From Thalassococcus arenae (GTDB lineage: Bacteria; Pseudomonadota; Alphaproteobacteria; Rhodobacterales; Rhodobacteraceae), in contig NZ_JAHRWL010000001.1 in the NCBI RefSeq assembly GCF_019104745.1, positions 1 through 64,000 on the forward strand: a stretch of 64,000 nucleotides of DNA. The letters run 5' to 3'. Under the pieces are notes generated by a model. That model saw only the letters and a program-made list of their open reading frames with translations, did no database searches and was not told where the DNA came from. Positions 35,026-43,408 of this stretch are shown here, piece by piece. Position 1 is the first letter of the stretch, and each line of letters begins with the position of its first letter. The position numbers and the translations under genes were made by a program.

Positions 35026-36207
35026 TCAAAGGCCAAGCATGGCGGCGATGCGGTTTTTCTGGATGTCGGAGCTGCCGGAGTAGATCAGCCCTCCCACGGC
35101 GTTTCGCAGGTGGCATTCGATCCCGGTCTCGGTCATGTAGCCGGAACCGCCATGCAGCGTTATCGCGTCGATGGAGTTGGCGACGTGGGCCTCGGATATG
35201 GCCAGTTTGGCCGAAGCGATTTCCAGCGATGCCTGGCCGCCGCCTTCCATCGCGCGCACCATCCGTGCCAGCCAGCTACGCGCCGATTGCAGGCGCATGT
35301 GCATGTCGGCGACGCGATGGGAAATCGCCTGGAAACTGGCGATCGGCGCGCCGAACTGCCTGCGCTCCTTGGCATAGCGGATACAGCGGTCAAGCTGGCG
35401 GCGCATCTCGCCGACCTGCAATGCGAAGACGCACAGGATTTCCCACCGCATCACATGATCCAGAATCGCAAAGCCCTGCCCTTCCCGCCCGATCAGGCGC
35501 GTCGCCGGCACCTTGACCTCATCGAAATAGAGATCCGCCATGGGCGCCGTGCGCAGACCCATCTTGCTGCGTTTCTTGCCGATGGCGAAACCGGGACTGT
35601 CGCAATCCACCGCAAAGGCAGAAAACCCGCCCAACGCACCCTTTGTCGGATGTGTGCGGGCATAGACGACGCAGATATCGGCAATGGGCGCGTTCGAGAT
35701 AAAGCATTTCTCGCCGCTGAGAACGTAGTGATCGCCGTCCCGCGTGGCGGTCGCCTTCATCGCAAATGCGTCCGAGCCGCTGTCGGGTTCGGTGATCGCA
35801 TGCGCCCCGACGCGGTCTGCCTGCGCCAGCAAGGGCAGCAACTCGGCCCGCATATCGGCGCTGCCGAACTTCTCGACCGGCAGGCAGGTGCTGCACAGAT
35901 GCGTGGCAAGCGAAAATCCAAGACCGGCATCCTCGCAAAGATAGCCCAGCGTCTCCAGCAACTCGGTCAATTCCTGAACCGACAAAGCCAGGCCGCCGAA
36001 ATCCTCGCTGGTGACAAGGCCGGTCAACCCGGCCTCGACCAAGGCCCGCCAGCGGGCCTCGCCGAAGCTGCCGGTCTCGTCGTCCTCGCGCCACCCGGCA
36101 TTCAGCGCCGGCGCCCACTGTTCCAGCGCTTCGAGCAACGGTTGCATCAAGTCGGACCGATAGGACGATCCGGCCCCTGCCGGCAAAAGGCTACGGATCG
36201 CGCGCAT
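35026..36207 (-). CDS. Acyl-CoA-dehydrogenase-like, prolyl-S-PCP dehydrogenase type
   Basis: 393 aa from ATG 36207, overlapping the ketosynthase stop (TGATG). Whole-length acyl-CoA dehydrogenase fold with ITEPDSGSD (FAD/acyl contact), KCFISNAP, and GGSGYMTETGIECHLRNA near the C-terminus. The RWEILCVFA segment places a Glu at 256, where PltE/RedW/PigA-type flavoproteins keep their catalytic base. Those enzymes oxidise prolyl-S-carrier protein by four electrons to pyrrolyl-2-carboxyl-S-carrier protein. Together with the next two genes it forms a complete pyrrole-forming module. Confidence 0.85.
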   Translation of the reverse strand: MRAIRSLLPAGAGSSYRSDLMQPLLEALEQWAPALNAGWREDDETGSFGEARWRALVEAGLTGLVTSEDFGGLALSVQELTELLETLGYLCEDAGLGFSLATHLCSTCLPVEKFGSADMRAELLPLLAQADRVGAHAITEPDSGSDAFAMKATATRDGDHYVLSGEKCFISNAPIADICVVYARTHPTKGALGGFSAFAVDCDSPGFAIGKKRSKMGLRTAPMADLYFDEVKVPATRLIGREGQGFAILDHVMRWEILCVFALQVGEMRRQLDRCIRYAKERRQFGAPIASFQAISHRVADMHMRLQSARSWLARMVRAMEGGGQASLEIASAKLAISEAHVANSIDAITLHGGSGYMTETGIECHLRNAVGGLIYSGSSDIQKNRIAAMLGL

Positions 36208-37427
36208 CACGGCTCTCCCATTTCGAGACGTTCAAGGATCAGGCTGCCGTTCAAGCCGCCGAACCCCAGCGAGTTCTTCATCGCCACCTCGCCCGAGATG
36301 CGCCCATCCGATTGCAAGACCGGCAGCCGAAACCCGATATCCTCGGGCTCTCGTGTGGTGGCCATGACCGGGGTGTCGCCCTTGGCCAGCGCCAGAATGG
36401 TCGCGACCGTTTCGATGGCGCCCGCGGTTCCAAGCAAGTGACCGGTCGCGCCCTTGGTTGAACTGACTACGGGCCGCGGCACACCTGCGGGAAAGACCTG
36501 GTTCAGCGCGTCGGCCTCGGCGGCGTCGTTCAGCGGCGTGCCGGTGCCGTGGCAATTGACATAGCCGATCTCGTTCGGGCGTCGTCCGGTCAGCGCCAGC
36601 GCCTGTTGCATCGCACGGACAAGGCCGCGGCTGTCCGGACTGGTGATGTGGTGGCTGTCGAGCGACAGGCCAATGCCTTCGAGACGCACCAGCGGCCTTG
36701 CCCCACGGGCGCGTGCGTGATGTTCGTCTTCGATCACCAGCATGGCCGCACCATCGCCGATCATCATGCCCCGGCGGGTCTTGTCGAAGGGGCGGCAGCG
36801 GTCGCGATCCATCGCGCGCAACGCGTTGAACCCGGCGAAGTCGGCTTCGCGCATGCGGTCCGATCCGCCGACCAACATGATATCCGCATCGCCGGAGGTG
36901 ATCCGCGCCATGGCGTAGGACAAGGCGGCAAGCGACGACATGCAGGCGCAGGAGAAGGCGCAGACCGGCCCCGACAAGCCAAAGACCCGTGACAGAACCT
37001 GCGCCGTGCTGGCCGGTGTGACCAAAGCGCCGTCGCCGCGCCGGTTGTCGTCCAGCGCATCGCTGAACCGGTCCATGAGCCCGCCCGACGTGGTTGCCAC
37101 GGCGCACCCCATCCCGGTTCGCGGCGAACTGGCGAGGCCGGCTTGGTCGATGGCTTCGAGCGCAGCCAGCAAGCCATGCCCCGCACAGGCGATCTCCGGT
37201 TCTTCGAGCGGCGGCAACCGCCCGGCGGACAGGGCGGTGTAGAGTGCCGCGCGCGTCGTATCGGGGTCGGTTGCATGCGCGCGGCGGGCGCGGAAGCGCT
37301 CGGTATCGAATTGCTTCGGCGCGTCCGGCTCTGATCCGCCGCGATCGAGCAGCTGCTGGAATTCGGCAAGGCAGGCGGCGTCGCGAGTCACCACGCCCAG
37401 CCCGGTCACGACGACAGAACGGGTCAT
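36207..37427 (-). CDS. Beta-ketoacyl synthase, FabF-like, active
   Basis: 406 aa from ATG 37427 (ATGA overlap with its partner). The catalytic triad is complete: Cys162 in FSCACMSSLAAL, His in VNCHGTGTPLND and His in KGATGHLLGTAG. It catalyses decarboxylative Claisen condensation of an acyl-thioester with malonyl-carrier protein. No acyltransferase is encoded, so malonyl groups must come from the host FabD. The overlapping Cys-less ketosynthase homologue suggests a KS/chain-length-factor type heterodimer, as in type II polyketide and aryl-polyene systems. The pyrrolyl thioester is the likely primer (inference). Confidence 0.87.
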   Translation of the reverse strand: MTRSVVVTGLGVVTRDAACLAEFQQLLDRGGSEPDAPKQFDTERFRARRAHATDPDTTRAALYTALSAGRLPPLEEPEIACAGHGLLAALEAIDQAGLASSPRTGMGCAVATTSGGLMDRFSDALDDNRRGDGALVTPASTAQVLSRVFGLSGPVCAFSCACMSSLAALSYAMARITSGDADIMLVGGSDRMREADFAGFNALRAMDRDRCRPFDKTRRGMMIGDGAAMLVIEDEHHARARGARPLVRLEGIGLSLDSHHITSPDSRGLVRAMQQALALTGRRPNEIGYVNCHGTGTPLNDAAEADALNQVFPAGVPRPVVSSTKGATGHLLGTAGAIETVATILALAKGDTPVMATTREPEDIGFRLPVLQSDGRISGEVAMKNSLGFGGLNGSLILERLEMGEP

Positions 37428-38350
37428 AAGCAGTCTTCCATTTGTCCAATCCCGATGCCGGCGGCCACGCCGCTGACGCCTTGGGCGGCCGCGGCGATGC
37501 GCCATTGCACCCGACCCGGCTGGCCCGCAGCGGGGCTGTTCAGCAGGTCGTGCAAGGCCAACAGGCCACCGGCACCGAGAAAGTCGAGATTTCTTGGGGC
37601 AAAGCCCTGAGTTGTTTCGCTATCCGCCCGAACCGAGAGACCCGGCTTGGCCGGCGGCACGGTGCCGATCGACGTAAGAACCGGCAGATCGGTCCGGCCC
37701 CGGGCGGCCGCGGCCCGTGCGGTTTCGAGAAGCACGACGACCATCGCTTCGCCATAGCCTTGCCCGGAGCAGAGATGCGGCCGCGCGCGACCGGCGAGGT
37801 GGTCGCCGGTTGGCGAGGCAAAATCTTCGTAGGCGGTGACCAGCACCCGCGTGCAGCGCCCGGCCCGAAGCCAGTCATGCGCACATTGCAGAGCGTCCAG
37901 CCCCGCGGTTTCGGCATTCAGAATCGAAAGGCACGGACCTTCGATCCCGTATTCGATGGCGCATGCCGAAACCGGATAATTGTGGGTCGCCTGGGCAAAG
38001 CGGACCGCATCGACACCGCGCGGTCCGAACCGCTTGAGACGCCTGTGCATGTCGTAGACTTGCGAACAGCCATAGACAGAGCCCGAAACGATACCGCATG
38101 ACGAACCGGCCAGCGCCTGCGGCGCCAAACCGGCACGATCGAGCAGCCGCGGCACCAAGGACGACAGGCGGTGCGACACCCGCGTGTGACGGCCGCGCTC
38201 GGCCGGCGACGCCGTTTCGAAAGCGGTGTGGTCCAGGCTGAAAACCGAAAAAGTGCCAAAGGGTGCTGCCGCCGTCTGTCCCGCGGATGGGAGGAGGGCA
38301 GGAGACGCGACATCAGCGCAACTCGCAGAAATCACGATGCTGTCATTCAT
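37424..38350 (-). CDS. Ketosynthase-like chain-length-factor homologue, Cys-less
   Basis: 308 aa, thiolase-fold protein. The nucleophile position reads Glu147 (ILNAETAGLDAL) instead of Cys, and the C-terminal His motifs of active ketosynthases are missing. This is comparable to chain-length factors, where the Cys is usually Gln. It is shorter than most KS domains (about 400 aa), lacking part of the C-terminal half. Immediate overlap with the active KS gene supports a heterodimer. It may instead be a decarboxylating or scaffolding partner. Confidence 0.78.
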   Translation of the reverse strand: MNDSIVISASCADVASPALLPSAGQTAAAPFGTFSVFSLDHTAFETASPAERGRHTRVSHRLSSLVPRLLDRAGLAPQALAGSSCGIVSGSVYGCSQVYDMHRRLKRFGPRGVDAVRFAQATHNYPVSACAIEYGIEGPCLSILNAETAGLDALQCAHDWLRAGRCTRVLVTAYEDFASPTGDHLAGRARPHLCSGQGYGEAMVVVLLETARAAAARGRTDLPVLTSIGTVPPAKPGLSVRADSETTQGFAPRNLDFLGAGGLLALHDLLNSPAAGQPGRVQWRIAAAAQGVSGVAAGIGIGQMEDCL

Positions 38351-38401
38351 GGCGGTGCAACCCTTTGGTCAGTCGGGGAGTGAGTGGGGAAGTGGGTCGG
38401 A

Positions 38402-38782
38402 TCAGTAGGCCGAGCTATCGCCGCCAAGCGAGTGGCGCTCGTGGCCTTTCAGCGGCGGATTGAACACGCAGACCAGGCGCATCGTCTTGCTGGCCTTCAG
38501 CCAATGCTTGTCGTGCTTGTCCAGGGCATACATCGTGCCCGGCACGATCTTGTGCGTCTCGCCGGTCTGTTCGTCGACGACTTCGCCTTCGCCTTCGATG
38601 CAGTAGCAGGCCTCGAGATGGTTCTTGTATTCCAAAAGCGAGGCGGTACCGGCATTGACGACCGTATCGGTCAGGGAATAACCCATCTGATCTTTTTCGA
38701 TCAGCAGCCGCCGGCTTTTCCCGTTGCCCCAGTCGACATCGCGGTCGGTCGTGGCGATCTTTTCCAGAGAATTGATAATCAT
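38402..38782 (-). CDS. ectC: Ectoine synthase homologue without ectA/ectB
   Basis: 126 aa cupin from ATG 38782, chosen because GAGGA lies five bases upstream and EctC proteins begin at this point; an ATG 24 bases earlier is weaker. Identity to EctC is plain: RRLLIEKDQMGYS, HLEACYCIEGEGEV, PGTMYALDKHDKH and MRLVCVFNPPL. The iron ligands of EctC are kept (Glu57, Tyr85, His93). EctC closes N-gamma-acetyl-diaminobutyrate to ectoine by water loss; it can also cyclise glutamine to 5-amino-3,4-dihydro-2H-pyrrole-2-carboxylate (reported side reaction). No ectA, ectB or ectD is in the window. First gene of the minus-strand biosynthetic unit, so a biosynthetic cyclase role is likely. Confidence 0.87.
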   Translation of the reverse strand: MIINSLEKIATTDRDVDWGNGKSRRLLIEKDQMGYSLTDTVVNAGTASLLEYKNHLEACYCIEGEGEVVDEQTGETHKIVPGTMYALDKHDKHWLKASKTMRLVCVFNPPLKGHERHSLGGDSSAY

Positions 38783-39014
38783 GGTTTCCTCGTTTCCAGT
38801 ATTCATTTGCCGGTGACCGTCGCAGGATTTCGAATTTCATCCGGCATGATTGGATCATAGACCATTCATCCCAAGGATAGTTTGTTGTTTTGTTCAGAAA
38901 CATCCTACTAAGACACAGAGTTTTTGACGCCCTACGCGTGTACGACCCGAAGCAAGACACAATGTGGCGCTGTTTTTCGACATCGTGGCGGCACCTTTAT
39001 GGTATTGACACAAC
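38783..39014. promoter_or_regulatory. Promoter region of the EctC-to-receiver unit
   Basis: About 230 AT-richer bases upstream of the EctC-like gene, bounded by the terminator of the upstream operon. It must carry the promoter of the ectC-KS-ACAD-A-PCP-trpD-trpC unit. A minus-strand AAAAACTCTGTGT near 38917-38929 resembles AAAACTCTGTAT in front of the DUF1772 gene (47294). I see no convincing sigma-70 hexamer pair and no credible small gene. Confidence 0.4.
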
Positions 39015-39041
39015 GAAAAAAGGCGTCGATGCCTCGACGCC
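39015..39041 (-). terminator. Rho-independent terminator of the ABC-TCS-transglutaminase operon
   Basis: Read on the minus strand, GGCGTCGA and TCGACGCC (39034-39041 and 39022-39029) form an 8-bp stem with a 4-base loop, followed directly by six T residues. It lies about 40 bases after the transglutaminase-like stop. Confidence 0.85.
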
Positions 39042-39078
39042 CACAAGCCCAGCCGACCAGAGTAAAGGAGTTGGAGCG

Positions 39079-39771
39079 CTACGCTATATCAGCAAGCAGA
39101 GAACCCGACTTGAATCGCGTGCTTGTCTTGAAAAGACTTGCGTGCTTTTTTCTCAGACCCGCCATGACAGTATCATATGGAAGATCGTCAAACTCTCCAT
39201 GATCATTCATAATTTCCATATGTGCACGCCCTTGCAGATCATACGCGTGGTGTACGCAATCGGAATAACCATCGAACTCCAATGGTGCCATTCCGTATAA
39301 TTGGCAAAGACGGGCGTTGAATACCGGCGTTGCCTTGTACCATCGCCCGTCCAAACGAAGACTGACCAGGGCGTGGTAGTGAAAGATCTTGGTGCCCATC
39401 AGCCGTTCCAGCTGCGGCGAACAGAGGTGGTTTTTCACATCCGTCAGCCAAAGACGCGACGGTATTCCGGCATGTCTCAGCAAGGCCGCGTAAACCAGAG
39501 ACTTGTGGATACACAGGCCCGACCGTCGCTTGAGGATCGCGCTTGCCTTCATCGAACCGCGCGAGAAATCCGCGTTGTAGATTTCGTAGAACAGGCCATC
39601 GCGCACCGCGTAGAACAATGCCACGGCCTGTTCGCGCGGGTCCGGTCCGCATTGGGCCAATATTTTTTCGGCAAAGGCGGCAACGGACGGATCGTCGTGA
39701 TCCAGGAACTCGGTCGGCGCCAGCAATGGATCCGCGTTCTGGACCGGGGCGGCGTGGGTCGTCGGGGGCAT
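39079..39771 (-). CDS. Transglutaminase-like cysteine protease-fold protein
   Basis: 230 aa from ATG 39771, one base after the histidine kinase stop. Catalytic-type Cys87 sits in SGLCIHKSLVYAALLR and His133 in FHYHALV. The third position reads Asn152 in KATPVFN, which I remember as usual in this bacterial transglutaminase-like subfamily. There is no signal peptide. Such domains act as proteases, amidases or acyltransferases. As the last gene of an operon with transport and sensor genes, it could hydrolyse or transfer an amide in the pathway, possibly releasing or conjugating the product. Function unknown. Confidence 0.75.
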   Translation of the reverse strand: MPPTTHAAPVQNADPLLAPTEFLDHDDPSVAAFAEKILAQCGPDPREQAVALFYAVRDGLFYEIYNADFSRGSMKASAILKRRSGLCIHKSLVYAALLRHAGIPSRLWLTDVKNHLCSPQLERLMGTKIFHYHALVSLRLDGRWYKATPVFNARLCQLYGMAPLEFDGYSDCVHHAYDLQGRAHMEIMNDHGEFDDLPYDTVMAGLRKKHASLFKTSTRFKSGSLLADIA

Positions 39772-39772
39772 G

Positions 39773-41080
39773 TCAGAATTCCTCCAGAGTGGTGCACAAG
39801 GCATTCGGCAGAACAGCTGTGATTTCAGTGCCTTCGCCCAGTTTGCTTTCGATATCGATGCGTCCGCCCAGGCCGTTCGTGATCGTCCGGCACAGGTAGA
39901 GACCAAGGCCATAGCCACCCGACGCCCTGCCCCGGGATTCGTCGGCGCGCCAGAACGGCTCCATCAGATAGCGCAGTTGATCGGGGGCGATGCCGATGCC
40001 CTGATCGCGCACCGACATGCGCATGTCGCAGGAATTTTGACCATCCGCCGAGAAAATCACCTGGATCGGTTTGCCCTTGCCGTAGCGAACCGCGTTGCTG
40101 ACGAAGTTCTTGAGAAGGACGCTGGTCAGAAAACTGTCGAAATAGGCGGTCTTTTGTCCGGTCTTGTTCTGGATCGTGATTTCCACGCCGGAATGCACCA
40201 TTTGCGCGATCTGTTCCTCGGCATACGGTTCGATGTCGATGAAATCGGCCGAAGTCGTTCCCGCGCTGCGTTTTTCCGCAGCTAGGATCGAAGACAGGAT
40301 TTCCTCGACCACCGAGATGTCTTTGCTGATCTGCGCACGCAGGTCCGGGTCGTCGACCATGTCCTTTCGCACTTTCAGGCGCGACAGCGGGGTCAGGATC
40401 TCGTGCGGCAGCGCCAGAAGCATGTGGCGCCGGCTTTCATGGATCCGCTGCAGCTCGGAAACCATCTTGTTGAAGCCTTCGGCGAAGGTCCGGTATTCGC
40501 CAAAGGTGTTTTCCAAAGGGATCTGGTAGCTCAGGTCGCCCTCTTCGACCTTGCGGATGCCCGCGGTCAGCACGTCGAAGGGCAGCGTGAGCCGGCGGAT
40601 CAGCAGATAGATCGCAGTGATCGCGAAAAGCACCGACATGATCACGACACCGACCAGAAACAGCGCATAGGTGGATATTTGCCGGCCGAACTGGGGAAGC
40701 ACCGCCACCGTATCGCCGCGCACGGAAACAGCCGCGTAGTGATCGCCCAGCCGGCGGATGGCGATGCCGTCGAGATCGTCCAGCGCGTCCTCGTAGATCG
40801 CCGCAAAGCGCGAATTCGCGGCCTCTTGCGGGGTCATGAGAACCATCGGCGCTTCGCCGATCACGGACACCGCTTCGCCGGGGTTCAGCGCGCTTTCGGC
40901 GAAGGCGTCGAACAACGCGCGCGCCAGGTATCTGCGGGGGTGTTCGTCGGCGACCCGCTGAAGCGAGAGGATCAGGACCAGGCTCAGAAGCGTGGTCGAG
41001 GCCAACGTCGCCCACAATAGGTGACTGAAGACGGATCGCGTGCGGATCCAAAGCTTTGCGCGGTCGAGAAAGTCGGTCAT
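39773..41080 (-). CDS. Sensor histidine kinase
   Basis: 435 aa from ATG 41080 (ATGA overlap with the regulator). TM1 at about 18-40, a periplasmic sensor of about 105 residues, TM2 at about 150-172, then a HAMP domain. The DHp has PHEILTPLSRLK (phospho-acceptor His226; SHELRTPL in most kinases). The catalytic ATPase domain shows LLKNFVSNAVRYG (N box), VRDQGIGIAP (G1) and GYGLGLYL (G2). It presumably phosphorylates the overlapping OmpR-type regulator. Encoded with ABC export genes, it may sense envelope stress or the product. Confidence 0.87.
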   Translation of the reverse strand: MTDFLDRAKLWIRTRSVFSHLLWATLASTTLLSLVLILSLQRVADEHPRRYLARALFDAFAESALNPGEAVSVIGEAPMVLMTPQEAANSRFAAIYEDALDDLDGIAIRRLGDHYAAVSVRGDTVAVLPQFGRQISTYALFLVGVVIMSVLFAITAIYLLIRRLTLPFDVLTAGIRKVEEGDLSYQIPLENTFGEYRTFAEGFNKMVSELQRIHESRRHMLLALPHEILTPLSRLKVRKDMVDDPDLRAQISKDISVVEEILSSILAAEKRSAGTTSADFIDIEPYAEEQIAQMVHSGVEITIQNKTGQKTAYFDSFLTSVLLKNFVSNAVRYGKGKPIQVIFSADGQNSCDMRMSVRDQGIGIAPDQLRYLMEPFWRADESRGRASGGYGLGLYLCRTITNGLGGRIDIESKLGEGTEITAVLPNALCTTLEEF

Positions 41081-41784
41081 TTCGCCTGCTCTGTCTTGAT
41101 GCAATAGCCCTGTCCACGCAGGGTCTTGATGAAGTCGAACTTCAGCCCCTGTTCGCGGAACTTCTGTCGTATCCGGTAGATGATCGTATCGACCATGGCC
41201 GGATCGCTTTGCGTATGGTGGCCGATGCGTTCGAGGATCTCGACCCTGCTCATGATGGCGCCTTCTGCTTCCTTCAGGCATTGCAGGATGCGCAATTCCA
41301 GTTCGGTCAGGTTGACCGCGTAGGGGCCGTAGACCGCCGACATGTGTCCGGGGGACAGGTGCAATTCGGTTGCGGATTGGGATTCGGCCTGGGCCGGAGA
41401 GGTATTGCCGGCATCGCGCTTGCGCCGGACCACCGCGCCGATCCGCGCCACGAGTTCGCGCATTTCCACGGGTTTGGCGACGAAGTCATCGATTCCGCTT
41501 TCCAGCGCGACGATGCGATCGGTCAGCTCGGCCCGCGCGGTCAGGGCGACGATGGGGATTTCGGCGAACGATTTGCCGCTTGACCGGATCGACCGGCAGA
41601 CGGACATCCCGTCCAGTTCGGGCAACATCATGTCCAATAGCATGACATCGAAACCTTCGGCGCCCAGCATGTCGAAAGCCTGCGATGGCGTGAACGCCAG
41701 TGTCAGCTCCATCCCGTATTTCGCAAGAACCGGCTGCATCAAGGCGCCCAGTTCTTCGTCGTCGTCCAGCATCAACACGCGCAC
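41077..41784 (-). CDS. OmpR-family response regulator
   Basis: 235 aa from a GTG start with GAGGA seven bases upstream. Receiver domain residues are intact (Asp7-Asp8-Asp9, phospho-acceptor Asp51 in VMLLDMMLP, and Lys in FVAKPVEMRE). A C-terminal winged helix follows (MVDTIIYRIRQKFREQGLKFDFIKTLRGQGYCI). It is paired with the overlapping kinase and probably controls this island. A second OmpR-type regulator at 47455-48228 is similar in layout. Confidence 0.88.
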   Translation of the reverse strand: MRVLMLDDDEELGALMQPVLAKYGMELTLAFTPSQAFDMLGAEGFDVMLLDMMLPELDGMSVCRSIRSSGKSFAEIPIVALTARAELTDRIVALESGIDDFVAKPVEMRELVARIGAVVRRKRDAGNTSPAQAESQSATELHLSPGHMSAVYGPYAVNLTELELRILQCLKEAEGAIMSRVEILERIGHHTQSDPAMVDTIIYRIRQKFREQGLKFDFIKTLRGQGYCIKTEQAK

Positions 41785-41835
41785 AGTTGTATCCTCATGC
41801 CTCGGCGTTATCGGGCGTCTTGGGGCGCCCGTGTT

Positions 41836-43359
41836 TCAGAACGTGTAGGTAAAGCCCATCTGGACCGAGCTCTTGTTCGGATTGGCCCCGTAGATCGAGG
41901 TATCATCTCCGAACGTGCTTATCGCGCGCAGGTTGAAATTGCCATTCTGACCGACCGGAATGTCCAGCGACAATTGCGCCAGCCCGCTGTGATCCGCCGG
42001 CACGTAGAAGGCCAGCAGGGACAGGTCGGCATCTTGCACGGCGTCGTTCCAGGCGATGCGGGTAAAGACCTGTTCGCGCGCCAGCGGATCCTGCCTGCGG
42101 TTGGCGACGCCATAGATGGCCGAGGCCGCCAGTCCGTCCAGACCGGTTGCGCCGGACAACGCAGCGATCTGTCCATTGCTCAGGCCGGCTTCGTTCAGGT
42201 GGTATTCCAGCGTGATCGAAATGTCCTCGGCGCCGACCAGGCGCTCCGGCAAGGCCCAGTTCAATCCGAGCGCGGCTTGCAGGTACCATTCCTTGCCTTG
42301 ACCGGCGCCGACGCCGTCGCGGAACGCGGCAGAACCCAGGGTGTCGCCCAGGGCCTCGTCGACCAGCGACAGCCGTTTCTGGGCCATGGCCTCGCCATAG
42401 AGAACCAGATTGTCGCCGAGTGTTCCGCTGAGTTCGAAGCCCAGGCCGGGATCGTCATCGATCAGAACCGCGTTGGCGGTAAAGGAAAGGTTGTCGTTGA
42501 TGCGTGGTGTCATCTTCAGGAACCACGCTTCGGACGGATTGGTGCGGTCCAGTCCCATGCCGAACACATCGGCGTCGGTCCAGACGGTATCGGGGTCGGC
42601 ATCGATCTCGGGGCGATAGCCCAGTTGCACGAGGGTCTGACCGATCGTCGTCGTCGCGGTCAGCGCAAGCACGCCCAGCCGTTCGTTGCGCCGGTCCGCC
42701 GGAGCGGCGCTGCCGGTCAGCACCAGGCTGTCGTCGCGGAACCAGTCGGTCGGGTTGAAGCCGGTGGCGACTCCGTTGCGGATATTGATGCGCCCGAACT
42801 GCAGGCTGGTGCCGGGGGTCACCGCGTAGGACAGGTACAGTTCCTGAATATCGATGGCGAAGTCGTCGCCAAAGTCATAGTCCCGTCCCTCGGCGATCTC
42901 GGTTCGCGCCCGCAAGTTGAAGTTCAGGCTGGTTTTTTCTCCGATGGCCCAATTGCCGAAATAGTGGGCCTGAAAGCGCAGGGCGGTATCGGTGTCGCCG
43001 TCCAGATCGGTATTGGCGAAGACGCGGCTTTCCAGTTCCAGCGTGGCCGACAACCCGTTTCCGGCGATGCCGGCCGGTTGGACCTGCGCGACGCTCGGCG
43101 CTTCGGCGAGAACGGGAACCGCCGTATCGGGCGGCAGTTCCAAATCCGCATCGCCCTCGGACAGCACGGGGCCGGTATCGGCAGCAGCGGACGGGTCTTC
43201 CGACGCACCCGGCGCCAAGGCGACATCGTCTTGGGGGAGGACGGTTTCGCCTGGCAGTCCCGGAAGATCGGGCGGCAGGTCGAAATCCTGCGCCATGGCC
43301 GGAACGGCGAGTTGAAAGGCGAGTGTCGCGGCGACCGAATGCGTCAGAAGGCGTTTCAT
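41836..43359 (-). CDS. Outer-membrane beta-barrel protein
   Basis: 507 aa with a Sec signal peptide (residues 1-23, AVPAMA|QD). A Pro/Asp/Ala-rich linker (about 24-95) is followed by a long barrel-like region of alternating amphipathic strands (for example LSATLELESRV, LRFQAHYFGNW, LSFTANAVLI) that ends in QMGFTYTF, the terminal Phe expected for BAM recognition. It is not a TonB receptor and I do not recognise a named porin family. Located after the LolA-like gene and ABC genes, it probably forms the outer-membrane component of the export system or the site where cargo is delivered. Confidence 0.8.
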   Translation of the reverse strand: MKRLLTHSVAATLAFQLAVPAMAQDFDLPPDLPGLPGETVLPQDDVALAPGASEDPSAAADTGPVLSEGDADLELPPDTAVPVLAEAPSVAQVQPAGIAGNGLSATLELESRVFANTDLDGDTDTALRFQAHYFGNWAIGEKTSLNFNLRARTEIAEGRDYDFGDDFAIDIQELYLSYAVTPGTSLQFGRINIRNGVATGFNPTDWFRDDSLVLTGSAAPADRRNERLGVLALTATTTIGQTLVQLGYRPEIDADPDTVWTDADVFGMGLDRTNPSEAWFLKMTPRINDNLSFTANAVLIDDDPGLGFELSGTLGDNLVLYGEAMAQKRLSLVDEALGDTLGSAAFRDGVGAGQGKEWYLQAALGLNWALPERLVGAEDISITLEYHLNEAGLSNGQIAALSGATGLDGLAASAIYGVANRRQDPLAREQVFTRIAWNDAVQDADLSLLAFYVPADHSGLAQLSLDIPVGQNGNFNLRAISTFGDDTSIYGANPNKSSVQMGFTYTF

Positions 43360-43408
43360 GTCGGGGTCTCCTTTTCGGCAAACGTTGAAGGGAAGCCGAC
43401 CCGAAGGG

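Noticed and set aside
33170-38350. Prodiginine or tambjamine cluster
   Set aside because: The pyrrole-forming module is shared, but PigC-, PigD/E-, PigH-, PigM- and PigF-type genes are absent, and the Trp-like and AfsA-like genes are foreign to those clusters.
38402-38782. Osmoprotective ectoine operon
   Set aside because: No ectA, ectB or ectD lies nearby, and the gene heads a pyrrole/KS unit with short gaps and overlaps.
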